Positions 55,501 to 59,836 of a stretch of DNA of 64,000 nucleotides are shown here, one piece after another. Within the stretch, counting starts at the first letter, position 1. Each line of letters starts with the position of its first letter. The stretch is from Ashinkailepas kermadecensis (taxonomy: Eukaryota; Arthropoda; Thecostraca; Neolepadidae). The position numbers and the translations under genes were made by a program. The stretch is taken from the NCBI GenBank assembly GCA_034440615.1, contig JAOTOM010004386.1:186001-250000 (forward strand). Direction: 5' to 3'. Under the pieces are notes generated by a model that saw nothing but the letters and a program-made list of their open reading frames with translations, was not told the DNA's origin and ran no database searches.

Positions 55501-55996
55501 GCTGTGACTTTCAAGAATATCGTGCAAATAGTTCGCAAATAATGTTGGAATGTTAATCGGTGTTGTTGTAAGATAATTAATAATGCTTCTACTTCATAGC
55601 AGTACTGCTCGGCGACTTCTCCGTTTTTTTATCGTTAAGAATCTGAACCCAGCAAGTGACTACAGAACTGAAGGTCGACTCCAGGCACAGATACATTTCC
55701 TCATTTTAATTTCATTTTACCGAACTTTCTACCGCCAGATTGTCCCAGAGGCACAAACGGTACGAAGAAATAAGATGCATGGAGAAAGAAAAGAAGAGGA
55801 AGACAAAGAGAACTAAAAAGATAAACATAAAATGTATACCTGTCGGCACTGATGTCGACAACTTCTCTGCTGTTGTTGAGCCGCCACCGGAACACCACGT
55901 CCGGAGGGTTGGACTCCACCTGGCAGGGGATCGTCACCTGCTCGTACTTGGCCACGTGGTACTGACGATGCTGGTTCGATTTGCACGCCGGCGCGT
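31810..55996 (-). CDS. Sidestep-family Ig-superfamily receptor, 3' part of gene (six exons)
   Basis: Spliced model on the minus strand: 55996-55840, 48158-48022, 45173-44859, 41979-41722, 38166-38018, 32001-31810. Each internal border has AG before and GT after the exon, and the phases agree at all five junctions (2, 1, 1, 1, 0), which is strong internal evidence. Exon lengths are 157, 137, 315, 258, 149 and 192 nt, about 402 codons ending in TGA. Domain order is Ig (C-terminal one of the ectodomain), FN3-like, acidic linker, one transmembrane helix, cytoplasmic tail. Family knowledge: arthropod Sidestep proteins have five Ig domains, one FN3, a TM helix and a variable tail, and act at the cell surface in neuronal guidance and recognition, binding Beat-family partners. 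Which paralogue this is cannot be told. The upstream Ig exons are not in the window. Database names for such proteins also include nephrin-like, syg-2-like or hemicentin-like. Confidence 0.83.
32670..34110. repeat. 59-bp GC-rich minisatellite in the last intron
   Basis: About 24 copies of a 59-bp unit containing CGAGACGCGCCGCCCTGGCC, GGTAGGCGCCTCGGGGGATA and CCGGCGGGCC. Period checked between 33001 and 33060. Some units have 1-14 bp deletions. Because 59 is not a multiple of 3 each minus-strand frame cycles through three peptide versions and all remain open. It lies in the intron between the last two exons of the receptor gene. Confidence 0.95.
34111..34659. repeat. Purine-biased degenerate repeats
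   Basis: The plus strand is rich in GATGAGGGTGAGG-like words with strong purine bias, suggesting a decayed tandem repeat leading into the hexamer array. No gene is recognised. Confidence 0.55.
34660..35000. repeat. Hexamer array (GACAGA)n with (GGCAGA)n start
   Basis: About 340 bp of almost pure AGAGAC hexamers preceded by AGAGGC hexamers. It encodes an Arg-Asp run on one strand and a Leu-Cys run on the other in open frames, neither claimed as protein. Confidence 0.97.
35041..35095 (-). mobile_element. SINE family 1 fragment
   Basis: The segment contains CATATAGCGTCGCTAGCCCC, TCACGTCGATTGGTCGCTGG, matching the body of SINE family 1 in minus orientation. The tRNA-like head is absent. Confidence 0.6.
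35100..35625. repeat. Cluster of CCGTACGG/CGTGAGG motifs
   Basis: Words such as CGTACGGCGGCCGC, CCGTACGATTGCC, GCAACCGTACAG, GTGAGGTGACTTCAAGGTCA and CCGTGAGGCC recur in both orientations, many self-complementary around GTAC or GGCC. Similar words (CTTGCGG, GCCGTGCGG, ACGATTGCCG) lie on the other side of the transposase fragment at 36170-36375, so these may be subterminal repeats of that element. Confidence 0.65.
35750..36160 (+). pseudogene. Harbinger (PIF/HARBI1-type) transposase N-terminal fragment, frameshifted
   Basis: The first part, in one frame (about 35790-35885), reads [31 protein letters not shown]; it continues in another frame from about 35887 as [60 protein letters not shown] and [19 protein letters not shown]. 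The W-V-x-P-W-L, L-x-[13 protein letters not shown] and F-R-V-A-x-N-T-I-S blocks are the N-terminal hallmark of Harbinger transposase and its domesticated relative HARBI1. The frame change falls at a CCCGGGGG run near 35880. The DDE nuclease part is missing downstream of 36150. It lies antisense in the last intron of the receptor gene and is certainly nonfunctional as seen. Confidence 0.85.
36170..36400. repeat. GC-rich motif cluster with a hairpin
   Basis: Contains a perfect 10-bp inverted repeat (36192-36201 and 36209-36218, GGCGCCCGCA with a 7-nt loop) and repeated CCTTGCGG and GCCGTGCGG words like those upstream of the transposase fragment. Confidence 0.7.
36455..36530 (-). mobile_element. 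tRNA-like sequence, SINE family 3
   Basis: On the minus strand, CCGCGGTAGCTCAGTCGGTA fits an A-box and D-arm and GGGTGCGAATCCC a B-box. A tRNA-like anticodon arm (ATCTTGATCGCAAGATT) lies between. The acceptor stem does not close well, so I prefer a tRNA-derived SINE head; a decayed tRNA gene is the alternative. Confidence 0.6.
36545..36640. repeat. (GGGGA)n simple repeat
   Basis: About 95 bp of GGGAGGGGA-type repeats, with many runs of three or four G that could form G-quadruplexes. Confidence 0.95.
36641..37555. other. Unassigned intron sequence
   Basis: Purine-rich on the plus strand up to 37130, otherwise without recognisable features. Part of the last intron of the receptor gene. Confidence 0.5.
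37556..38011. repeat. About 90-bp tandem repeat carrying copies of an exon's splice donor
   Basis: Five units lie immediately downstream (minus sense) of exon 38018-38166. Each holds, on the plus strand, CTACTCACTATCCTCGGGTC followed by GCTGTA or ACTG, the same sequence that forms the end and GTGAGT donor of the real exon. Donor-like ACTCAC words are at 37562, 37647, 37736, 37826 and 37923, the real one at 38012, giving spacings of 85-97 bp. Each unit ends in a G run of 5-10 bases on the plus strand. Confidence 0.93.
38018..38166 (-). CDS. Exon: proline-rich cytoplasmic tail
   Basis: The acceptor is CGTTACAG and the donor GTGAGT. The exon enters in phase 1, exactly what the TM exon requires, and leaves in phase 0, exactly what the terminal exon requires. 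The translation includes [38 protein letters not shown] and [11 protein letters not shown]. The PPVPP stretch is a candidate SH3- or WW-type ligand (inference). Both flanks consist of tandem repeats that contain copies of this exon's own acceptor (38171-38300) and donor (37556-38011), so usable alternative splice sites may exist. I assign it to the gene from phase and position, since this part of the tail is not conserved enough to recognise. Confidence 0.76.
38171..38300. repeat. 64-bp tandem repeat carrying copies of an exon's splice acceptor
   Basis: About two units upstream (minus sense) of exon 38018-38166. The acceptor words (minus strand ACCCATTACAG followed by GCGGGCCC) are at 38231-38234 and 38295-38298, exactly 64 and 128 bp from the real acceptor at 38167-38170. 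Units share GGTCACGGTGTC and CTGTTGCCCATGG. Confidence 0.92.
38301..41721. other. Intron of the receptor gene, no further gene recognised
   Basis: Contains a GC-rich open segment at 38755-39132, another at 39460-40000, an A-rich low-complexity tract at 40205-40270 and a 12-bp palindrome at 40551-40575. None of the open frames shows an identifiable domain. A minus-strand stretch at 39541-39632 followed by GTAAGG looks exon-like but its phase does not fit the chain. Confidence 0.5.
40551..40575. repeat. Perfect 12-bp inverted repeat with 1-nt spacer
   Basis: Arms GGCGGGGTTCTT (40551-40562) and AAGAACCCCGCC (40564-40575) around a single A. The stem followed by CCCCC resembles a bacterial terminator only superficially; there is no T tract. 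Confidence 0.93.
41722..41979 (-). CDS. Exon: transmembrane helix and juxtamembrane tail
   Basis: The exon starts after CCCTTCACAG and ends at GTGAGT, phase 1 at both ends. It opens with an acidic run (five Asp counting the split codon), then GLRFTPL, then a hydrophobic helix [20 protein letters not shown] of about 22 residues, followed by a basic stop-transfer segment [15 protein letters not shown]. This orders the ectodomain before and the cytoplasm after, as expected for a type I membrane protein. The inner segment [16 protein letters not shown] and [15 protein letters not shown] is polar; the short D-x-S-P-D-V/I-V/I-P motif after the TM is shared with Sidestep-type tails as I know them. 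It ends DKRK plus the first base of a Gly codon. Confidence 0.86.
42552..42704 (+). mobile_element. tRNA-derived SINE family 1, full copy with 13-bp target duplication
   Basis: Plus-strand copy with TGGTCTAGGGGTAAGATGCT head, GTGGGTTCGAGTCTCACCTG B-box, shared body and ACCAACAACCAACCA end. An exact direct repeat ACGTCACTGCGGA is at 42539-42551 and 42704-42716. It lies in the intron between the FN3 and TM exons, antisense to the gene. Confidence 0.93.
42717..44858. other. Intron of the receptor gene, unassigned
   Basis: A 12-bp tandem repeat (GAATGATCTCGA, six copies) lies at about 43566-43626. Nothing else was recognised. Confidence 0.55.
44859..45173 (-). CDS. Exon: fibronectin-III-like domain (Sidestep-like)
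   Basis: The acceptor is CCCCTCCGGCAG and the donor GTCAGT, both phase 1, so the exon encodes a complete extracellular module of about 105 residues. Visible landmarks are [15 protein letters not shown] at the start, [18 protein letters not shown] in the middle (a cysteine pair THC/IVC typical of this family's FN3), [19 protein letters not shown], then [18 protein letters not shown] and [17 protein letters not shown] at the end. The V-Y-S-x-S-D-R-G-K-S run matches the G-R-G-x-S loop of FN3 domains. Base composition is GC-rich and strongly biased to G/C third positions, unlike the AT-richer introns. Open frames on the opposite strand are shadows. Confidence 0.86.
45243..45355. repeat. 32-bp tandem repeat upstream of the FN3 exon
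   Basis: Four copies with TAGCAGCTGAG-like words at 45251, 45283, 45315 and 45345, unit about 32 bp, containing CATCCGTTA. It starts about 70 bp from the FN3 exon acceptor. Confidence 0.88.
45485..46315. repeat. 108-bp tandem repeat, one damaged unit
   Basis: About seven units of 108 bp, e.g. TGGTGGTTGG words at 46021 and 46129. As 108 is a multiple of 3 a single frame stays open at 45908-46324 with a 36-residue repeated peptide, and a minus-strand frame likewise at 45567-46358. The unit at about 45680-45905 is disrupted by A, C and G homopolymer runs. It lies in the intron between the second Ig half and FN3 exons. Confidence 0.94.
46450..46990 (-). mobile_element. Third LINE family, decayed reverse transcriptase fragment
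   Basis: On the minus strand the frame at about 46950-46740 reads [39 protein letters not shown], a decayed form of the reverse transcriptase block with V-x-S-G-V-P-Q-G-S-V-L-G-P-L-L-F; the FADD aspartates are degraded to PNDDK. After a frameshift the frame at 46570-46455 gives [14 protein letters not shown], equivalent to the D-L-G-V-x-x-D block after the polymerase core. Clearly nonfunctional. Confidence 0.78.
46991..48015. other. Intron sequence, unassigned
   Basis: A partial duplication of about 60 bp (CTCAGTAAGTAGTGGTAACA-containing) is at 47228-47313. Otherwise no features. Confidence 0.5.
48022..48158 (-). CDS. Exon: second half of last Ig domain (Sidestep-like)
   Basis: The acceptor is GTCGACAG and the donor GTGAGG. 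The exon enters in phase 2 and leaves in phase 1, matching its neighbours. It encodes [17 protein letters not shown], then [16 protein letters not shown] with the second Ig cysteine in a D-F-G-T-x-x-C context, then [13 protein letters not shown] second cysteine (KPCLF) can pair with the early cysteine of the preceding exon, as in Sidestep relatives. The phase-2 junction forms an arginine codon from AG plus G. About 30 bp upstream of its acceptor lies the 3' end of a LINE fragment, so the polypyrimidine and branch-point region is very short before mobile sequence begins. Confidence 0.84.
48190..48640 (-). mobile_element. CR1/jockey-like LINE copy 3, 3' end
   Basis: The minus strand begins with TTCTCAGTCAAAGGGTGGTT, the S-Q-R-V-V-D part of the reverse transcriptase C terminus, then the family's 3' UTR (CCTTTAAGCAGGCGTGGGTG, TATTGATGGG, GGCTCACAGTATCTCC) and ends near CACTGTATGACTTGACG. 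The end is about 30 bp from the acceptor of exon 48022-48158. It joins directly at about 48640 to a tRNA-like element. Confidence 0.85.
48641..48872 (-). mobile_element. tRNA-Leu/Ser-like SINE head joined to LINE copy 3
   Basis: On the minus strand GGCGGGGTGGCCGAGTGGTTGA resembles the start of a type II tRNA with A-box, and GGTCCCGGGTTCAATACT a B-box about 40 nt later. A body of some 150 bp follows (GTGGGCAGCGCC, GTGCGTCGTGAGCCACCC) and then LINE 3' sequence without a gap. It may be a composite SINE with LINE-derived tail or two separate insertions. Confidence 0.68.
49042..49123 (-). mobile_element. SINE family 1, 5'-truncated copy with 14-bp target duplication
   Basis: Only the 3' half of the SINE is present (CCGCGACCAATCGGCGTGAG to CCAATAACCAACCAACC on the minus strand); the tRNA-like head is missing. 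Exact direct repeats GTTGAGATTGCATG at 49028-49041 and 49124-49137 show it inserted in this truncated form. Confidence 0.92.
49138..49989. other. Intron sequence, unassigned
   Basis: An exact 25-bp tandem duplication (ACAGTATGACCACGATGTCA and five more bases) is at about 49267-49316. Otherwise AT-rich without recognisable features. Confidence 0.55.
49990..50895 (+). mobile_element. CR1/jockey-like LINE copy 4, internally deleted
   Basis: Plus-strand copy. It extends further 5' than copy 1: [16 protein letters not shown] at about 50245, [16 protein letters not shown] at about 50400-50450, [12 protein letters not shown] (about 50470), [20 protein letters not shown] (about 50550-50610), [19 protein letters not shown] (to about 50670). 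Then it skips the polymerase core and resumes at the [24 protein letters not shown] block (about 50780-50840) and [16 protein letters not shown], ending near 50895. Frameshifts abound. No 3' UTR is present. Confidence 0.85.
50896..52185. other. Intron sequence, unassigned, with a two-copy repeat
   Basis: Two copies of a 58-bp unit (ACCCATGACCTGCGGTCAGG, CCAGTTGGACTGGTCTGGCC) lie at about 51028-51145. A short repeat TTGATCCC (three copies) is at about 51808-51830. Confidence 0.6.
52190..52372 (-). mobile_element. tRNA-derived SINE family 2, copy with palindromic tail
   Basis: On the minus strand CCGATAGCTCAGGTGGTCAG fits an A-box and D-arm; GACAGGGCTCGCG, CATGCGCTCGCGTTCAGCCC and CCCGGCTGAGGTCAGTTGG follow. 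The same order is found at 57336-57455, so these are two copies of one family. The tail here contains two overlapping inverted repeats (52211-52259). Confidence 0.75.
52211..52259. repeat. Two overlapping inverted repeats
   Basis: First: 52211-52227 against 52233-52249 (17 bp, one mismatch; CCCCGCCTTACCGGGTC). Second: 52225-52237 against 52247-52259 (13 bp, perfect; GTCAGTTGGACCC). The right arm of the first and left arm of the second share bases, so only one hairpin can form at a time. Confidence 0.95.
52496..52526. repeat. (GT)n microsatellite
   Basis: About 15 GT dinucleotides. Confidence 0.95.
52873..52926. repeat. 19-bp tandem repeat
   Basis: Nearly three copies of CTCTGCACCACTGGTGCAC; each holds the palindrome GTGCACCACTGGTGCAC-like core. 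Confidence 0.9.
53128..53225 (-). mobile_element. SINE family 1 relative, 3' part
   Basis: On the minus strand GCGCTAAATGACCGAACCGA, GTCGATGCGCCCTACAACTC and AAATAACCAACCAAACCAAC parallel the end of SINE family 1 (GCTACATGACTCAACGGTCG, CCAATAACCAACC). A further copy is at 59765-59836. Confidence 0.7.
53647..54058. mobile_element. MITE-like element with long inverted repeats
   Basis: A perfect 34-bp inverted repeat (53689-53722 and 53964-53997; CTTGAGCCGACCAATCAGCG and on) flanks 241 bp of AT-rich sequence. Outside it a second shared block, AAAAAGGGAGACGCTTGAG, occurs at 53676-53694 and inverted at about 54018-54036, and the outer ends share CAGG and CGCTCC words. Exact ends and target duplications could not be fixed. 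No transposase is present, so it would be non-autonomous. Confidence 0.78.
54283..54970. mobile_element. hAT-like non-autonomous DNA transposon with 8-bp target duplication
   Basis: Terminal inverted repeats CACTGGCGGATC at 54283-54294 and its exact complement at 54959-54970. An exact 8-bp direct repeat CAGGTTGG flanks it at 54275-54282 and 54971-54978. An 8-bp target duplication and CA..TG ends are characteristic of the hAT superfamily. The interior (about 660 bp) shows G/C homopolymer runs near the ends and no transposase. A second inverted copy of CCGCCAGTG at about 54359-54367 suggests a nested or rearranged terminus. Confidence 0.88.
54979..55839. other. Intron sequence, unassigned
   Basis: No recognisable feature between the hAT-like element and the Ig exon. 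Confidence 0.5.
55840..55996 (-). CDS. Exon: first half of last Ig domain (Sidestep-like)
   Basis: The exon begins after a TTTCAG acceptor (phase 1) and ends at a GTATAC donor (phase 2). The translation begins DAPACKSN, then [16 protein letters not shown] with the first Ig cysteine, then [18 protein letters not shown], giving the canonical Ig tryptophan (FRW) about 12 residues after the cysteine. The pattern of an extra early cysteine, a V-A-K-x-E run, a C, then F-x-W and N-N is what I know from the fifth Ig domain of Sidestep proteins. The exon stops in mid-domain, so the Ig fold is split by a 7.7 kb intron. No upstream Ig exon was found between 56000 and 64000. Confidence 0.83.
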
Positions 55997-56639
55997 CTGA
56001 AACACCAGCCACCATCGCATCACTGCAACAGCCCTGTCGGCAGCTGGACACGACTTAATTACACCGGGCGGGGGGGGGGGTGAAGTCAGCACAACACAGC
56101 TGATCGACAGCTGGACGAGTCGCTGCCCGGCTCCACTTGAATGGATCGACTGCTGTGCCGGCAGTTGGCTCAAACATTTTCATCATAGTGTGTTGATAGG
56201 CATGCAGTGGAATTAGTCACGCGAGTCGGTGGACATTTTTATCGAGGAAGTCAAATCCATGTTCCTGCAAGTCAGACGACTATGTCCTTCCACGATCGTG
56301 CCTTTAACCGTAGCCGTAAGTAATGGCCCTCCAAATTATAACCATGCTTCTCAGGTACTACAGCTGATCTGCTGTACACGCCAACCATGTGCCTGGGAAC
56401 AGAGTGTACACGACATCCCCTCCCCCGCTCCCCAATCCTCAAGGATCGTAACCACTAATCCCATAACATGGCGTTGCGTGGAAGCAATGGAATGTAAAAT
56501 GACCTCGATCTCTTTAATATTCATGGCGCTCTTATGCCTTTGGCCCCATCAACTAATATCATGAGCATATCAAGCAACGGTGCAATTATTCCCTGAACAC
56601 GATGAGCGCGAGCGAGCACAGCGTCGCCATCCTCTGACG
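55997..56639. other. Sequence upstream of the first visible exon, unassigned
   Basis: Contains a G run at 56072-56081 on the plus strand. No further Ig exon was recognised on the minus strand. Confidence 0.5.
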
Positions 56640-56746
56640 CCGGCTGGTCGCCAGTGGATTCAGCGATCACGCCGGTAGCGAAATTCGAACCCACAATCTC
56701 GCAATCACGAGTCCAACTCCCCACCGCGACCCCAATCAGCCAGAGC
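56640..56746 (-). mobile_element. tRNA-like sequence, SINE family 3
   Basis: On the minus strand GGTCGCGGTGGGGAGTTGGA and GTGGGTTCGAATTTCGCTAC give A-box-like and B-box sequences; CGTGATTGCGAGATTG between them resembles the copy at 36455-36530. Confidence 0.6.
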
Positions 56747-57335
56747 GCCGTCCCTTGGTGTAGCTGATGGAGCGTTGTTTGCCGACTCCACAGCATAACA
56801 AAGTTGAAAATGTATCAGGACATTGAGTTATGACGCCGTAAGAAGAAGCCGGCCCATCTTTTCGCCGAAGTCGCGAATTATCGGCAATTAATCTCACTTC
56901 TTGAGCCCGGATGCCAAATGGTGGACGTGATATGGCGATAGAATACTCACAGGATATGGTTGTGTATGTTAGTAACCTTTCCAAGGTCGTTTGAGGGCAA
57001 CTATCTAGCTTGGCCTCAGATGACCTTTTGCCGGCGTTTGAATCACTCTGGGTGTAAATGTGTTGTTGAAGTTGAAGTTGGTGCACATTTGCTATTCGGG
57101 CATTACGTCGGACGCTTACGGACTGCATTTGACCCTCGACCTGCAGGTCTAAATGTGCCATATGGCACGTGGTTAGTATATCAGGATACTGATGAACATT
57201 TCACACTTATATTGGATACTGCCCCGACACCGAGAACGGCTAGTGTGACCAGTTCTGATTTCGGGGACGAAAAAACTGACCATATACCTGATCTCGGAGG
57301 TCAAACTGTAACCCAAAGTAGCTTTGCAGCTCCGA

Positions 57336-57455
57336 TAGCTTCGTTGGTTAGAGCGCTGGCTTGTACTGATCCCCCTGTCCTGGCAAGACAGGGCTCTTGA
57401 CGCGCTCGCATTTAGCCCCCGGCTGGGATGGTCAGTTGGCAACTGCCCCGATAAG
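57336..57455 (+). mobile_element. tRNA-derived SINE family 2, copy adjoining a minisatellite
   Basis: GATAGCTTCGTTGGTTAGAG and CGCTGGCTTG resemble the A-box, D-arm and anticodon region of a tRNA; GACAGGGCTCTTGACGCGCT, TTTAGCCCCCGGCTGGGATG and GTCAGTTGGCAACTGCCCCG follow as in the copy at 52190-52372. Its last bases run directly into the 28-bp array. Confidence 0.75.
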
Positions 57456-57800
57456 GCCGGCGAGGAGCTACCAGGGCGGCCGTGCCGGCGAGGAGCTACC
57501 AGGACGGCCGTGCCGGCGAGGAGCTACCAGGACGGCCGTGCCGGCGAGGAGCTACCAGGGCGGCCGTGCCGGCGAGGAGCTACCAGGGCGGCCGTGCCGG
57601 CGAAGAGCTACCAGGGCGGCCGTGCCGGCGAGGAGCTACCAGGGCGGCTGTGCCGGCGAGGAGCTACCAGGGCGGCCGTGCCGGCGAAGAGCTACCAGGA
57701 CGGCCGTGCCGGCGAGGAGCTACCAGGGCGGCCGTGCCGGCGAGGAGCTACCAGGGCGGCTGTGCCGGCGAGGAGCTACCAGGGCGGCCATGCCGGCGCA
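57455..57800. repeat. 28-bp minisatellite
   Basis: About 12 copies of a 28-bp unit, GCCGGCGAGGAGCTACCAGG followed by GCGGCCGT, with three substitution variants. All plus-strand frames are open through it; no protein claimed. Confidence 0.96.
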
Positions 57801-59257
57801 ATAACGGCGCGATAAACTCCGTCAACATTGTGCCGTTTAACGGGAACTCATGGATCGGATGGCGAGGCCAGGGTTCGCGCAACAAGCTCTGCTTAACAAT
57901 AGGACCCTGGTTCACACAGCCAGTAAGAATTCGGACTAATTTTTTTCGCAAATGAAAAAGCATATACATCTTATTTCAATCGCGAGATGTCATCACGTGT
58001 AAGACGTTGGTTTGTGTGTTTAATAAAACCAGCAATTTCCATTTTGAAACGCCAGGGTAGTTGCAGTTCTCCCCCTCCCTCTCCATTTGGTGGAAAAATT
58101 TGCAAATTACCATGCGAGAGCGAGGGTAAGCATGTTGATGTACATCGACATGAATTAGAGGCACCCCTCCGCACAATGTCTTCACAAGGACACTTGATAA
58201 TTATAATAATTATAATAACGTTAATGATTACCTACGCCAGCTGCACGTTAGGCACATGTCCACGAATAGTTCTTGAGCGGCGGTACGCCATGTGGAGTCT
58301 GACGAACTGCGCAGCATCGGACGTCTGACTGCTGGTGCACGCCGCTGCCGCGCCATACATTAGTTTGCGGTACTTTGATCGGTTTGATCGCGTGGAACGC
58401 ACTTGAACTGCATGCTTGGTTGTATTAGCATTTGCCATGCATACACTTTACCAGTTCTGCGCGAAGTCAGACAATTCGGTCGAATTCAATTCAATTCTGG
58501 GGTTAAATGCATTTCACTAAAGCCACCCTTAAGCGCGAACATCATTGGTTTCAATCACGAGCAATACCATTGCGGATGCAAAGGCTACCTATCAAAAACG
58601 AAGCTGCAGGAGCTTCTTTCACCGGCTGAGACAACATTGAAAAGTGTTGACCCTCGCTTTACGGTGCATGGCGAAGGCGTTGCACATTTATACACGGTAT
58701 TATGCTGATTATTATTGTAAAGAGGGAGCGATTAGTAGCTTGAGAATCATAAGTTGATTGCATCAGGTCACGGATAGATTTACGTCCGCCTATTGGTGTT
58801 ATCGAGTTGCTTATGTCACCGAATAAAGACTTTCGGATGACACGCTTTCCAAACACTACCTTTCTGGTGAATGAGGCAGACTAGGAACATTTTAGTCAAC
58901 GTACAGTGCTAATCCTCACTGCAGGCAAAGCGGAAGTGGTAAGTTAATGATGTTGAATTTATCGGATCAGTTCATTTAACCCTTTGATATTGGATGTACT
59001 CGTGGTGCTGAACGGGAACTTCTGACCGCAAGTTTATTACGTGGCATTGTCTGACGAAGAGTCGAATAAGAACAGTTTCATCCACGTGTTATGCCAGGGA
59101 TGGAGCCTACATGACTTAAGTGCAATGGTAAAGGTACCAGCTAAGCGAACAACAATATAGATTTGCTAGTGATGATGGCAAGCCTAATGTCGGTTTGGCT
59201 TGATTTCGTTTGTAAAATTGTTGTCCGAAAATTTAGCTGAGGACAATCGTTCAGCAT
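57801..59257. other. Unassigned sequence
   Basis: No gene or element recognised. A small AT-rich TAATTATAA repeat is at 58196-58220. Confidence 0.5.
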
Positions 59258-59290
59258 AGGTAGCCTACACGTGGTAGGCTACCTAGGTAG
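59258..59290. repeat. Palindrome pair at the edge of a minisatellite
   Basis: Arms AGGTAGCCTAC (59258-59268) and GTAGGCTACCT (59274-59284) with a 5-nt loop, overlapping the perfect 12-bp palindrome CTACCTAGGTAG (59279-59290). The CTACACGTGGTA core continues into the 20-bp array. Confidence 0.9.
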
Positions 59291-59472
59291 GTAACCTACA
59301 CGTGGTATGGGGAACACACACGTGGTATGGGGAACACACACGTGGTATGGGGAACACACGTGGTATGGGGAACACACACGTGGTATGGGGAACACACATG
59401 GTATGGGGAATACATGTGGTATGGGGAACACACACGTGGTATGGGGAACACACGTGATATGGGGAACACACA
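59291..59472. repeat. 18-20-bp minisatellite
   Basis: About nine copies of ACACACGTGGTATGGGGAAC with 2-bp length changes in the AC stretch; many units contain the palindrome CACGTG. Confidence 0.94.
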
Positions 59473-59735
59473 CGTATATGCAGCCCACACATGGCATACC
59501 TGTAGCCCACACATGGCATACCTGTAGCCCACACATGGCATACCTGTATCCCACATATGGCATACCTGTAGCCCACACATGGCATACATGTAGCCCACAC
59601 ATGGCATACCTGTAGCCCACACATGGCATACCTGTAGCCCACACATGGCATACCTGTAGCCCACACATGGCATACCTGTAGCCCACACATGGCATACCTG
59701 TAGCCCACACATGGCATACCTGTAGCCCACATGTG
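59473..59735. repeat. 22-bp minisatellite
   Basis: About 12 copies of GTAGCCCACACATGGCATAC followed by CT, directly abutting the 20-bp array. Minus-strand frames are open (a VGYRYAMCGLQVCHVWATGM-type repeat) for lack of stops. Confidence 0.95.
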
Positions 59736-59764
59736 CCAGTGACACGGATGTCTAGTGATAGGGC

Positions 59765-59836
59765 GTCGGTTAGTTAGTTATTTCGGTTTGAAGGGCGCAT
59801 CGACTGCAATGGTCATATAATAGGGCGTAGGCGCCG
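59765..59836 (-). mobile_element. SINE family 1 relative, 3' part
   Basis: Minus strand TATATGACCATTGCAGTCGA, TGCGCCCTTCAAACCGAAAT and AACTAACTAAC parallel the element at 53128-53225. Confidence 0.62.
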
